Shown: positions 17,239 through 25,916 of the stretch, piece by piece
Layout of the letters: the number at the start of each line of letters is the position of its first letter
Numbering within the stretch: the stretch's first letter is position 1
NCBI GenBank assembly: GCA_016713005.1
Contig: JADJPY010000012.1
Coordinates: 186,001-250,000 of the forward strand
Reading direction: 5' to 3'
Source of the DNA: Ramlibacter sp.
GTDB lineage: Bacteria > Pseudomonadota > Gammaproteobacteria > Burkholderiales > Burkholderiaceae_C
Length of the DNA: 64,000 nt
The notes under the pieces: model-generated
What the model saw: only the letters and a program-made list of their open reading frames with translations
Told to the model about the DNA's origin: nothing
Databases searched by the model: none
Position numbers and translations under genes: made by a program

Positions 17239-17718
17239 ATGACCTCATCTGCCCAAGCCCTGTTGCAACAGCCCGCCGCCGCCCTGCCCGGCTGCTGGAA
17301 GCTGGCCGCCGGCCGTGCGGTCACCCTGCAGCCCTCACAGCCGGGTGCGTTGCAGATCGCGCATGGCCGCGTCTGGGCCACGCTGGACGGCACGCGCGAT
17401 GGCCTGCCCCGCGGTGGCGACCTGTTTCTGGAGTCCGGAGACCGGCTGGAGCTGCGTGCCGGCGAGCGGGTGGTGTTCGAGCCCTGGGGTGGAAGCGGGG
17501 ATGCGCCGGCCTACTTCAGCTGGCAACCCCTGCCCGAAGCGCAGGACTCGCGCTGGACGGCGCGCGTGGTTCAGCCCCTTGCGGACTTGCGCCTGGCCCT
17601 GGCCAGCGCCGGCTTTGCGGCGCGCGGCGTCGTGGGCGCGGTGCTGCGGCTGGGTGTGGGCCTGTCGCGATTTGCTATCGATTTGGTAGCAGGTCGTGAC
17701 CGCTGGGTGCGGGCTTGA
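17239..17718 (+). CDS. DUF2917-containing protein
   Basis: This 159-residue protein has WKLAAGRAVTLQPSQPGALQIAHGRVWATLDG and LFLESGDRLELRAGERVVFEPW, the cupin-like DUF2917 pattern. No signal peptide or catalytic motif is visible. A GGAG ribosome site precedes ATG 17239. The last 14 codons and the stop come from a 54-bp repeat copy (AIDLVAGRDRWVRA then stop), so the C-terminal tail was probably altered by that element. It is divergent from a LysR gene. Its 3' end overlaps the convergent TfoX-like reading frame by about 148 bp. Confidence 0.8.
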   Translation: MTSSAQALLQQPAAALPGCWKLAAGRAVTLQPSQPGALQIAHGRVWATLDGTRDGLPRGGDLFLESGDRLELRAGERVVFEPWGGSGDAPAYFSWQPLPEAQDSRWTARVVQPLADLRLALASAGFAARGVVGAVLRLGVGLSRFAIDLVAGRDRWVRA

Positions 17719-18059
17719 GGCTTTTTTGAGGCCGCAAGCAGCGCGGCCTCCAGTGCCAGCCGCGCCCACGGCGCCATTTGGGCGGGCGACTCCATCGCAT
17801 CTGCTGGTGCGGTGAAGTACCCCAGTTGCATGGTCTTGCCGCGCGCCTCATAGAGGAAAGGGGCCCCGCCGGCGGCGGCAAAACGCGCCTGCGTGCCAGG
17901 GTGGACTTTCAGGAACAGCTGCTCGAACGCGATGATCGCGATGTTCAGTCCGCCCGTGGCGATGCCCCAGCCGCCAAACATGCGGCGTGCCGTGCAGGGG
18001 CCTGCCGCCGCAAGCAGCTCACAGCAGTAGTCGGCGAATTCCCGGGTTGGCGCAGCCAT
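17571..18059 (-). CDS. TfoX/Sxy N-terminal-domain protein
   Basis: This 162-residue protein from ATG 18059 has CTARRMFGGWGIATGGLNIAI and LFLKV, then PFLYEARGKTMQLGYFTAP, the TfoX-N fold pattern. Only the N-domain is present, as in many betaproteobacterial proteins that are not proven competence regulators. After about residue 105 the sequence becomes low-complexity, basic and Ser/Pro/Arg-rich. This tail lies antisense to the DUF2917 gene and to a 54-bp repeat copy, so it is likely read-through sequence rather than a conserved domain. A start further upstream is possible. Confidence 0.75.
   Translation of the reverse strand: MAAPTREFADYCCELLAAAGPCTARRMFGGWGIATGGLNIAIIAFEQLFLKVHPGTQARFAAAGGAPFLYEARGKTMQLGYFTAPADAMESPAQMAPWARLALEAALLAASKKPQARTQRSRPATKSIANRDRPTPSRSTAPTTPRAAKPALARARRKSARG
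17674..17727 (+). repeat. 54-bp dispersed repeat, copy at the 3' end of the DUF2917 gene
   Basis: Blocks: GCTATC, GATTTG, GTAGCA, GTGCGGGCT, TGAGGC, TTTTTT. It aligns without gaps to the other copies. It supplies the stop codon TGA of the DUF2917 gene, and the end resembles a small terminator (short stem plus T run). On the other strand it is read in the tail of the TfoX-like gene. Confidence 0.85.
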
Positions 18060-18099
18060 GCCGACACGATAGCAGCGCCACCGGGATAATGAAGCCGCC

Positions 18100-18696
18100 A
18101 TGGCCCGCCCCAAGTCCGCCCACCACGAGCTGCGCCGCGAGGAAATCCTCGACATCGCCGCGCAATGCTTTGCCAGCCGCAGCTACCCGGCGGCCAGCAT
18201 GCAGGACATTGCCGCGGCCGGCGGCACCAGCAAGGCACGGCTGTACCACTACTACGGCAGCAAGGAGGCCTTGCTGTTCGACCTGCTGGACCGCTACACC
18301 CAGCGCCTGCTTGCGCTGATCGGCGAGGCCGAGGCAACCGCGCAGCGGCGCAACCTGGACGACCGCGCCGCGTTGCACGAGCTTGTGCGCGCCTTCCTGA
18401 CGGAATACGAGACCTCGGCCACGCGGCACGTGGCGCTATTGCACGACACGCAGTTCCTGGGCGAGGCGCAGCGCGAGCTCATCCTCAACCGCCAGCGCGA
18501 TGTGGTGTCGGCCATGACGCGCTTCCTGCGCCGCGCCTACCCGCAGCGCGTCACGCCGGCCAACCAGACGGCGGTGACGATGATGCTGTTCGGGATGATC
18601 AACTGGACGTTCACCTGGCTGCGACCGGACGGCGCCATGAGCTACGCCGCGTTTGCCGAGGAAGTCATCCATCTGCTCGAGCGCGGCCTGGCCTGA
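18100..18696 (+). CDS. TetR-family transcriptional regulator
   Basis: This 198-residue protein has an N-terminal helix-turn-helix: residues about 10-56 contain RREEILDIAAQCFASRSYPA and MQDIAAAGGTSKARLYHYYGSKEALL. The C-domain is all helical. It lies 78 bp upstream of the MBL-fold gene in the same direction. A perfect CGTAAT-TG-ATTACG palindrome in that gap is a good candidate operator, so it may repress the MBL-fold gene. Ligand unknown. Confidence 0.9.
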   Translation: MARPKSAHHELRREEILDIAAQCFASRSYPAASMQDIAAAGGTSKARLYHYYGSKEALLFDLLDRYTQRLLALIGEAEATAQRRNLDDRAALHELVRAFLTEYETSATRHVALLHDTQFLGEAQRELILNRQRDVVSAMTRFLRRAYPQRVTPANQTAVTMMLFGMINWTFTWLRPDGAMSYAAFAEEVIHLLERGLA

Positions 18697-18724
18697 ATCC
18701 GCGGTTGCCGGATGTTCAACAATG

Positions 18725-18738
18725 CGTAATTGATTACG
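18725..18738. promoter_or_regulatory. candidate TetR operator palindrome
   Basis: CGTAAT-TG-ATTACG is a perfect inverted repeat, 36 bp before the MBL-fold start codon and just after the TetR stop. The local AT-rich stretch continues into TAAAAT, which could serve as a -10 element. The link to the neighbouring regulator is inference. Confidence 0.45.
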
Positions 18739-18774
18739 TTTAGGTAAAATACCCCGATTCACCGGAGACACCGC

Positions 18775-19764
18775 ATGAGCAAGGCATTTGCATCCCAGGC
18801 CGACCTGGCCGACAAGAAAATCACTTTCGAGCAACTCAGCCAGCATTGCTGGGCCTACACCGCCGAAGGCGATCCCAACTCCGGCGTGATCATCGGTGAG
18901 CGCTTCATCATGGTCAGTGACGCCACCGCCACGCCGGCCATGGCGCGCGACCTGATCGCCAGGATCCGCACGGTCAGTGACCTGCCCATCAAGTACGTGC
19001 TGCTGACGCACTACCACGCGGTGCGGGTGCTGGGCGCCTATGCCTATGCAGCGGAGGGCGCAACCGAAATCATCGCCAGCCAGGGCACGCTGGAGCTGAT
19101 CCAGGAGCGCGGCGCGCAGGACATGAAGAGCGAGATCGAGCGCTTCCCGCGGCTGTTCCGCGGTGCCGATACCGTGCCGGGCCTGACCTGGCCGACGATG
19201 GTGGTGGGTGGTGGCAACCCCGTCAAGGGAGAGGTGCCGGGCAAGCTCAGCATCAACCTGGGCGGTGTGGTGGTGCAGATCTGGCACCCGGGCCCCGGCC
19301 ACACCCGGGGCGACACCATTGCCTGGGTGGAAGAGGAAAAAGTCCTGTTCTCCGGCGACCTGGTCGAGTACGAGGCCGGCGTTTACACCGGCGACGCCCA
19401 GCTGGCCGAATGGCCCGCCACCCTGGAGGCGCTGCGCGCCCTGAAGGCAGAGTACATCGTGCCCGGCCGCGGCGAGGCGATGAAGGGCAACGCCAACGTC
19501 AACAAGGCGCTGGATTACACCAAGCGCTGGGTGGAGACGCTGTTCAACGCCGGCAAAGAGGCTGCGGCCGCTGGCATGGACCTGAAGGCCGCGATGGCCC
19601 ACACCCGCAAGAGCATGGACCCGGTCTTCGGCCACGTGTTCATCTATGAGCACTGCCTCCCGTTTGACGTCAGCCGCGCCTACGACGAAGCCAAGGGCCT
19701 GAAGAACCCGCGCATCTGGACGGCCGAGCGCGACCAGGAGATGTGGGCCGCCCTGCAGGCCTGA
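18775..19764 (+). CDS. MBL-fold metallohydrolase-like protein with degenerate metal site
   Basis: This 329-residue protein has the metallo-beta-lactamase layout. The first motif reads THYHAVRVLG rather than HxHxDH. The later HPGPGHTRGD histidine and FSGDLV aspartate are present, and the final histidine motif is VPGRG. Thus the residues of the first metal site remain while the Asp-His pair and last His of the second site are replaced by Val-Arg and Arg. A GGAG ribosome site precedes ATG 18775. Substrate unknown. It may bind one metal or have lost hydrolysis. The upstream TetR gene probably controls it. Confidence 0.85.
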   Translation: MSKAFASQADLADKKITFEQLSQHCWAYTAEGDPNSGVIIGERFIMVSDATATPAMARDLIARIRTVSDLPIKYVLLTHYHAVRVLGAYAYAAEGATEIIASQGTLELIQERGAQDMKSEIERFPRLFRGADTVPGLTWPTMVVGGGNPVKGEVPGKLSINLGGVVVQIWHPGPGHTRGDTIAWVEEEKVLFSGDLVEYEAGVYTGDAQLAEWPATLEALRALKAEYIVPGRGEAMKGNANVNKALDYTKRWVETLFNAGKEAAAAGMDLKAAMAHTRKSMDPVFGHVFIYEHCLPFDVSRAYDEAKGLKNPRIWTAERDQEMWAALQA

Positions 19765-19783
19765 CGATTGGCGGTTGCGCGGT

Positions 19784-20242
19784 TCAGCCGCGCAGCCGGT
19801 TGAGCCAGGCCACCAGCGCATCCAGCTCGCGCGTTGTGACGCCGGTGTTGGGATCGCAGGCAATCAGCTCGGGGCAGCGCGCAGGGAACTCCCAGGTCGA
19901 ATCGTCCAGCGCGCGCCATGCCACGCCAGGCGCCGGGCGGCAAGCGCGCAACCAGGCCTGGATCTCGCGGTAGCGGGCATGCGCGCCAAAGAGCGCGTTG
20001 CCTGTCACATCCACCATGCGCGCGCCCAGTGTGCGCGGCAGCCGGTCGCGAATCTGCGCGGGCGTGTAGCCAAAACGCCAGCTGGACGAGACAACGACGT
20101 CGCAGTCAAACGGTTCCAGCGCCTCGGCCAGTGCCGGCGCGCGCACAAACCCCGCCGTGGCATGTCCCGACATCGGATGCAACACCCCGTCGAAATCCAG
20201 GAACAGCAGCGGTGGCGTTCGCGTGTGGTCACCGGTGGCCAT
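19784..20242 (-). CDS. HAD-domain-containing protein
   Basis: This 152-residue protein starts at ATG 20242. LFLDFDGVLHP carries the nucleophile and acid aspartates (DxD) of the haloacid dehalogenase superfamily. VVSSSWR is motif II, and ALDDSTWEF with IACDPNTGVT forms the C-terminal acidic site. It belongs to the small cap-less HAD proteins often annotated as hypothetical; a phosphatase role is likely but unproven. It starts 1 bp after the thermonuclease stop, so the two are cotranscribed. Confidence 0.85.
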   Translation of the reverse strand: MATGDHTRTPPLLFLDFDGVLHPMSGHATAGFVRAPALAEALEPFDCDVVVSSSWRFGYTPAQIRDRLPRTLGARMVDVTGNALFGAHARYREIQAWLRACRPAPGVAWRALDDSTWEFPARCPELIACDPNTGVTTRELDALVAWLNRLRG

Positions 20243-20243
20243 C

Positions 20244-20774
20244 TCAGCGGCGCTCCTGCTTGCGCTGGCGCCTCCAGTCCCACGGTGCCTGCGGCTGCGC
20301 GTCCACCCACAGGCCGCGCTCGGCCTGGCGGGCCTGGACCTCCGCTTCGCGGTAGGTCTGGCGGTCTTGCGGCGTCTGCTCGCGTTCGTACTCGCGGTAG
20401 TGCCAGGCCAGTCCGGCATGGACCTGAGCAAGGTTGGCGTCCTGCCCGTTGACCCGCACGATGCCCACGCGACGGCGGTAGCGATCGAGCTTGTCACCAT
20501 CGATCTCCACGTGGCGACCAAACACCAGATCAGACAGGTGCTGCTTGGAGCGCTGGCCAAAGGGCATGCCTTTCTCGGGCGCGTCGATGCCGGCCAGACG
20601 GATCACGTGGCGCACGTGTTGTTCGTCCAGCACCGTGACGGTGTCGCCGTCGGATACGCCCACGACGGTGCCGACCAGGGAGGTGGCGAAAGCGGTCGAC
20701 CACGAAAGTGCAAGCGTCCACGCCAACAGCAGCGCGAAAGCATGCACGCCGCAGCGCGGCCATGTGCCTTGCAT
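20244..20774 (-). CDS. thermonuclease family protein (secreted SNase-like)
   Basis: This 176-residue protein has a signal peptide (about residues 1-30, ending TAFATS). Its SNase domain contains VSDGDTVTVL, IRLAGIDAPEKG, the catalytic Arg/Glu region QRSKQHLSDLV and DRYRRRVGIV, then LAWHYREY. It should hydrolyse DNA and RNA in the periplasm or outside. It is cotranscribed with the HAD gene downstream; no functional link is evident. Start ATG 20774. Confidence 0.9.
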   Translation of the reverse strand: MQGTWPRCGVHAFALLLAWTLALSWSTAFATSLVGTVVGVSDGDTVTVLDEQHVRHVIRLAGIDAPEKGMPFGQRSKQHLSDLVFGRHVEIDGDKLDRYRRRVGIVRVNGQDANLAQVHAGLAWHYREYEREQTPQDRQTYREAEVQARQAERGLWVDAQPQAPWDWRRQRKQERR

Positions 20775-20854
20775 GTTTTGTTCTCTTTCCCAACGACAGG
20801 GATGAGAACGCTGCTGCGCCCGAATGGTTTCAGCTCGCCACCAATTATTTGGGG

Positions 20855-21745
20855 TCAGCGGCCCTGGGCCGCCAGCACACGCAGGTCGTCTTCGTAGCTT
20901 TTGAGCCGGGCGACCGCATTGGCGCGCTGCTGGGGCGTGGTGCTGTTGTGCAGCCGCGCGGTGGCCTCGCAGCCGTCGCGGGTGATGGCTTCGATGTACT
21001 CGCGCATGGCAGGGTCCGGCGGATTGAGCGAGCGCTCGAAAAGCGCGCGCATCTCGGCCTTGACGTGGATTTCTGCGGGTGTTCCATTGCGCGTGAGCGC
21101 GCGAAGAGTCTGCAGCGCGTCCTGCTGGCGGCGCAATGTGTCGCGGTAGGTGGTGGCTGCGTCAAAGCGCGAGGCGGCAATGCTGGCGCGCACCACCGCT
21201 CGCTGCGCATCTTCCAGCGTGCCGTAGAACATCTCCGCGCGCTCGACGACCGACTTGAAGCGCCGCTGCGCCCGCTCCTGTGGTGTTCCCTCCAGCCACT
21301 CCTTTCGCCATTCGCGGTTGCGCTTTTCCAGCTGCTGCTCCAGGTGCGCCAGCTGGGCGGGCGTGAACTGGGGCGCCAGCGCGACCACGGTGGGCTCCAG
21401 GCGGTCGCTGATCATCACTAGGCGCTGGCGCACCTGCGTGAAGACCTCGCAGGCCTGCGCGGGCGAGAGGTTGTCGGGCGCCCGCCGCTGCAGGTCCTTG
21501 AGCAGGTCGGCGTAGGCGGGCAGCTGCGTCTGGCGGTGCCAGTCGTGCGCCTGCGCCAGGTCGGCGCGCAGCCTGAGCGTCTGTGGCTCGTTGAAGTCGA
21601 AATAGCCGTCGAGCCACCAGTAGGCCGCGTCGGGCGCCTGGTTGTAGGCAATGCGCACGACGCTGCATCCTCCCAACCCGAGGCCGACGGCCAGCGCGAC
21701 GGCGGCCGCGCCGATAATGCGTAAAACACGTGAAGGCACAGGCAT
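20855..21745 (-). CDS. DUF6279-like lipoprotein
   Basis: This 296-residue protein has a lipoprotein signal MPVPSRVLRIIGAAAV and lipobox LGGC. After it come YNQAPDAAYWWLDGYFDF and many charged helices (EQQLEKRNREWRKEW), a pattern seen in DUF6279-type lipoproteins. Possibly periplasmic, anchored to a membrane. The start codon CAT on this strand shares two bases with the glmU ATG on the other strand, so each gene's ribosome site lies within the other gene. An upstream ATG at 21772 would lengthen the n-region and overlap glmU further. Confidence 0.8.
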   Translation of the reverse strand: MPVPSRVLRIIGAAAVALAVGLGLGGCSVVRIAYNQAPDAAYWWLDGYFDFNEPQTLRLRADLAQAHDWHRQTQLPAYADLLKDLQRRAPDNLSPAQACEVFTQVRQRLVMISDRLEPTVVALAPQFTPAQLAHLEQQLEKRNREWRKEWLEGTPQERAQRRFKSVVERAEMFYGTLEDAQRAVVRASIAASRFDAATTYRDTLRRQQDALQTLRALTRNGTPAEIHVKAEMRALFERSLNPPDPAMREYIEAITRDGCEATARLHNSTTPQQRANAVARLKSYEDDLRVLAAQGR

Positions 21746-23177
21746 GTGGGCAAGTCTCGATGTGGTGATCATGGCGGCAGGCAAGGGCACGCGGATGAAA
21801 AGCGCGCGCCCCAAAGTGTTGCACCAACTGGGCGGACGGCCGTTGCTGGGCCATGTGGTGGAGGCCGTAGTAGGGTTAAAGCCCCGCCGCGTGATCGTCG
21901 TCACGGGTCACGGTGCTATCGAAATTGAAGCAGGTCAACAAGCACTGGCGGGGGCTGCAGGCCAATTTGCCATGGAAAGTGATATGGCGGGCCGGCTGGC
22001 GTACGTGCGCCAGGAGCCCCAGCTGGGCACCGGCCACGCGGTGCAGCAGGCCGCGCCGATGCTGGGCGACGACGGCCTCACGCTGGTCCTCAACGGCGAC
22101 GTGCCGCTGATCCGCACCGCCACGCTGCAGGCGCTGGTGCAGGCCTGCGCGGGCGAGCGGCTGGCGTTGCTGACCTTGCAGGTGGCGGACGCCAGCGGCT
22201 ATGGCCGCATCCTGCGGGATGCCGCCGGCGCGGTGCAGGGCATCGTCGAACACAAGGACGCCACGCCCGAGCAGCGCCGCATTGGCGAGTTCTACACCGG
22301 CTCCATGGCCGCACCCACGCGGCAGCTCAAGGCGTGGCTGGCCGGCCTGACCAACCGCAATGCCCAGGGCGAGTACTACCTGACCGATGTGGTCGCCGCC
22401 GCGGTGGCCGGCGGTACACCGGTGGTGGCCGTGCAGCCCCAGGACGCCGATGAGGTCGCGGGTGTCAACAGCCCGGTGCAACTGGCCGAACTGGAACGCG
22501 CGCTGCAGCGGCGCCGGGCCCTCGCGCTGATGGAGGCCGGCGTGCGCCTGGCCGACCCAGCGCGCTTTGACCTGCGCGGCACGCTGGTGTGCGGCACGGA
22601 TGTGGAGATCGACGTCAACTGCGTTTTTGAGGGGCAGGTAAGCCTGGGCGACGGCGTGCACGTCGGCGCCAACTGCGTGATTGCCAACGCGACAATCGCC
22701 GCGGGCGCGGTGATCCATCCCATGACCCACATCGACGGCGGTGACACGGGCGTGACGGTGGGCGAGGATGCCATCGTCGGGCCCTTTGCACGGCTGCGCC
22801 CGGGCGCGCAGCTGGGTGCGCAGGTGCACATCGGCAACTTTGTCGAAGTGAAGAACGCCACCCTGGCCCGCGGCGCCAAGGCCAATCACCTGGCCTACCT
22901 GGGCGACGCCGCCGTGGGCGAGCGCGTCAACTATGGGGCCGGAGCCATCACCGCCAACTACGACGGCGCCAACAAGCATCGCACCGTGATCGGCGCCGAT
23001 GTGCACGTGGGCAGCAACGCCGTGCTGGTGGCACCCGTCAACCTTGGCGCCGGAGGCACCGTGGGCGCCGGCTCCGTCATCAGCAAGGACGCACCCGACG
23101 GCGCGCTGAGCGTGGCGCGCGGCCGACAGGTGAACATCGCCAACTGGAAGCGGCCGGCGAAGAAGCCCAAGTCATAG
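21744..23177 (+). CDS. glmU: bifunctional GlcNAc-1-P uridyltransferase / glucosamine-1-P acetyltransferase
   Basis: This 477-residue protein has the N-terminal pyrophosphorylase with MAAGKGTRMKS and PKVLHQLGG, LGTGHAVQQA, LNGDVPLI and EFYTGSM. The C-terminal left-handed beta-helix (IVGPFARLRPGAQLG, FVEVKNATL, NYDGANKHRTVIG) holds the acetyl-CoA site. It makes UDP-GlcNAc for peptidoglycan and LPS. A 54-bp repeat copy is inserted in frame directly after the GHG of VVTGHG. The gap from GHG to LGTGHA is 36 residues, against about 21 in the Escherichia coli enzyme. A GAAGG ribosome site lies inside the divergent lipoprotein gene. Confidence 0.95.
   Translation: MWASLDVVIMAAGKGTRMKSARPKVLHQLGGRPLLGHVVEAVVGLKPRRVIVVTGHGAIEIEAGQQALAGAAGQFAMESDMAGRLAYVRQEPQLGTGHAVQQAAPMLGDDGLTLVLNGDVPLIRTATLQALVQACAGERLALLTLQVADASGYGRILRDAAGAVQGIVEHKDATPEQRRIGEFYTGSMAAPTRQLKAWLAGLTNRNAQGEYYLTDVVAAAVAGGTPVVAVQPQDADEVAGVNSPVQLAELERALQRRRALALMEAGVRLADPARFDLRGTLVCGTDVEIDVNCVFEGQVSLGDGVHVGANCVIANATIAAGAVIHPMTHIDGGDTGVTVGEDAIVGPFARLRPGAQLGAQVHIGNFVEVKNATLARGAKANHLAYLGDAAVGERVNYGAGAITANYDGANKHRTVIGADVHVGSNAVLVAPVNLGAGGTVGAGSVISKDAPDGALSVARGRQVNIANWKRPAKKPKS
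21915..21968 (+). repeat. 54-bp dispersed repeat, copy inside glmU
   Basis: Blocks: GCTATC, GAAATT, GAAGCA, CAAGCA, CTGGCGGGGGCT, GCAGGC, CAATTT. It is read as Ala-Ile-Glu-Ile-Glu-Ala-Gly and so on, the common frame. It lies in a surface-variable loop of the uridyltransferase domain of an essential gene. Confidence 0.88.
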
Positions 23178-23231
23178 GCCGCGCCGGGCATGGCGCGTCG
23201 CACACAGGAGCGGCATCCTTCTGGTCCGATT

Positions 23232-23285
23232 GCTATTGTTTTTATAGCAAAACATCAAGTATTGACGGGGGCCAAGGCCAGTTTT
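23232..23285 (+). repeat. 54-bp dispersed repeat between glmU and the Lrp-type gene
   Basis: Blocks: GCTATT, GTTTTT, ATAGCA, TTGACGGGGGCC, AAGGCC, AGTTTT. Its right half overlaps the 3' end of the Lrp-type gene in antisense and supplies the last residues and TGA stop of that gene. GGCC-AA-GGCC followed by AGTTTT could act as a weak terminator for glmU. Confidence 0.88.
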
Positions 23286-23749
23286 GGCTCAAATTTTGCG
23301 CGCTTGACGCTGAAGAAGGCCTTGACGTTGCGCACGTTCGCGTCCGACGTGAACAGGCGCTGTACCAGCGCCTGGTAGCCGGGCATGTCGCGCACATGGA
23401 TGACCAGGACGAAGTCCGGCCCGGGCGTCACGCGCCAGCACTGCTGCACGGCAGCGTCGGGCGCCACGCGCGCCTCGAACGCATCCAGCCGCTCCGCGCC
23501 CTGATGCTCCAGCGACACCTCCACGATGGCGGTGAGGCCGTGCCCCTGTGAAGCAGCCAGCCTGTCGGGCGAAAGCAGCGCCACCTGCCGCTCGATCAGG
23601 CCACTGTCGACCAGCCGCTTCACGCGACGAAGGCAGGTGGCCGGGGAGACATGGACCAATGCGGCCAGCGCCTGATTGGACCGCGCAGAGTTTGTTTGCA
23701 GGGCATCCAGCAAACGGATATCGATTGAATCTAACAAAATTGATTCCAT
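23255..23749 (-). CDS. Lrp/AsnC-family transcriptional regulator
   Basis: This 164-residue protein starts at ATG 23749 (MESILLDSIDIRLLDALQ). The helix-turn-helix is about residues 15-60 (SNQALAALVHVSPATCLRRVKRLVDSGLI), followed by the RAM ligand domain. The upstream in-frame codon at 23770 would add AT-rich-encoded residues and is less likely. The final residues (LALAPVNT) and stop come from the 54-bp repeat. It is divergent from glmS over a 120-bp AT-rich gap with two inverted repeats. It probably regulates itself, and perhaps glmS, in response to an amino acid. Confidence 0.9.
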   Translation of the reverse strand: MESILLDSIDIRLLDALQTNSARSNQALAALVHVSPATCLRRVKRLVDSGLIERQVALLSPDRLAASQGHGLTAIVEVSLEHQGAERLDAFEARVAPDAAVQQCWRVTPGPDFVLVIHVRDMPGYQALVQRLFTSDANVRNVKAFFSVKRAKFEPKLALAPVNT

Positions 23750-23757
23750 GAAGAAAT

Positions 23758-23825
23758 AATATTTCAGCAAATTTAAGCGATGAAATATTAATTCAATAAT
23801 GGTAGAAATCAGAGAATTAATTTCT
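23758..23825. promoter_or_regulatory. AT-rich inverted repeats between the Lrp-type gene and glmS
   Basis: AATATTTCA at 23758-23766 and TGAAATATT at 23781-23789 form perfect 9-bp arms. AGAAAT at 23804-23809 pairs with ATTTCT at 23820-23825. The stretch is far more AT-rich than its surroundings. Lrp-type proteins commonly bind such AT-rich palindromes; binding here is inferred. Confidence 0.5.
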
Positions 23826-23869
23826 GACTGACTTGCCTAACATCGGCGCACAGCAGAAAGGACATCCCC

Positions 23870-25762
<1,893 letters not shown>

Positions 25763-25768
25763 GGCCAC

Positions 25769-25791
25769 CTGCTGTCAGCACATGACAGCAG
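25769..25791. repeat. inverted repeat after glmS
   Basis: CTGCTGTCA and TGACAGCAG form a perfect 9-bp stem around a 5-base loop, 6 bp after the glmS stop. No T run follows, so it may be a weak terminator, an RNA-stabilising hairpin, or an operator for the efflux operon 130 bp downstream. Confidence 0.5.
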
Positions 25792-25916
25792 CGTGACCAG
25801 CAGGTTTGCATCAATCCCGCTAACATCCCTGCTCCCCGAATCTGCAGTACCGGCCCGCACAACGGGCGTTGGTGGCTCTTCCAGGCGCCGCCTGCTGCAT
25901 CTCACAAGGATGGCTC

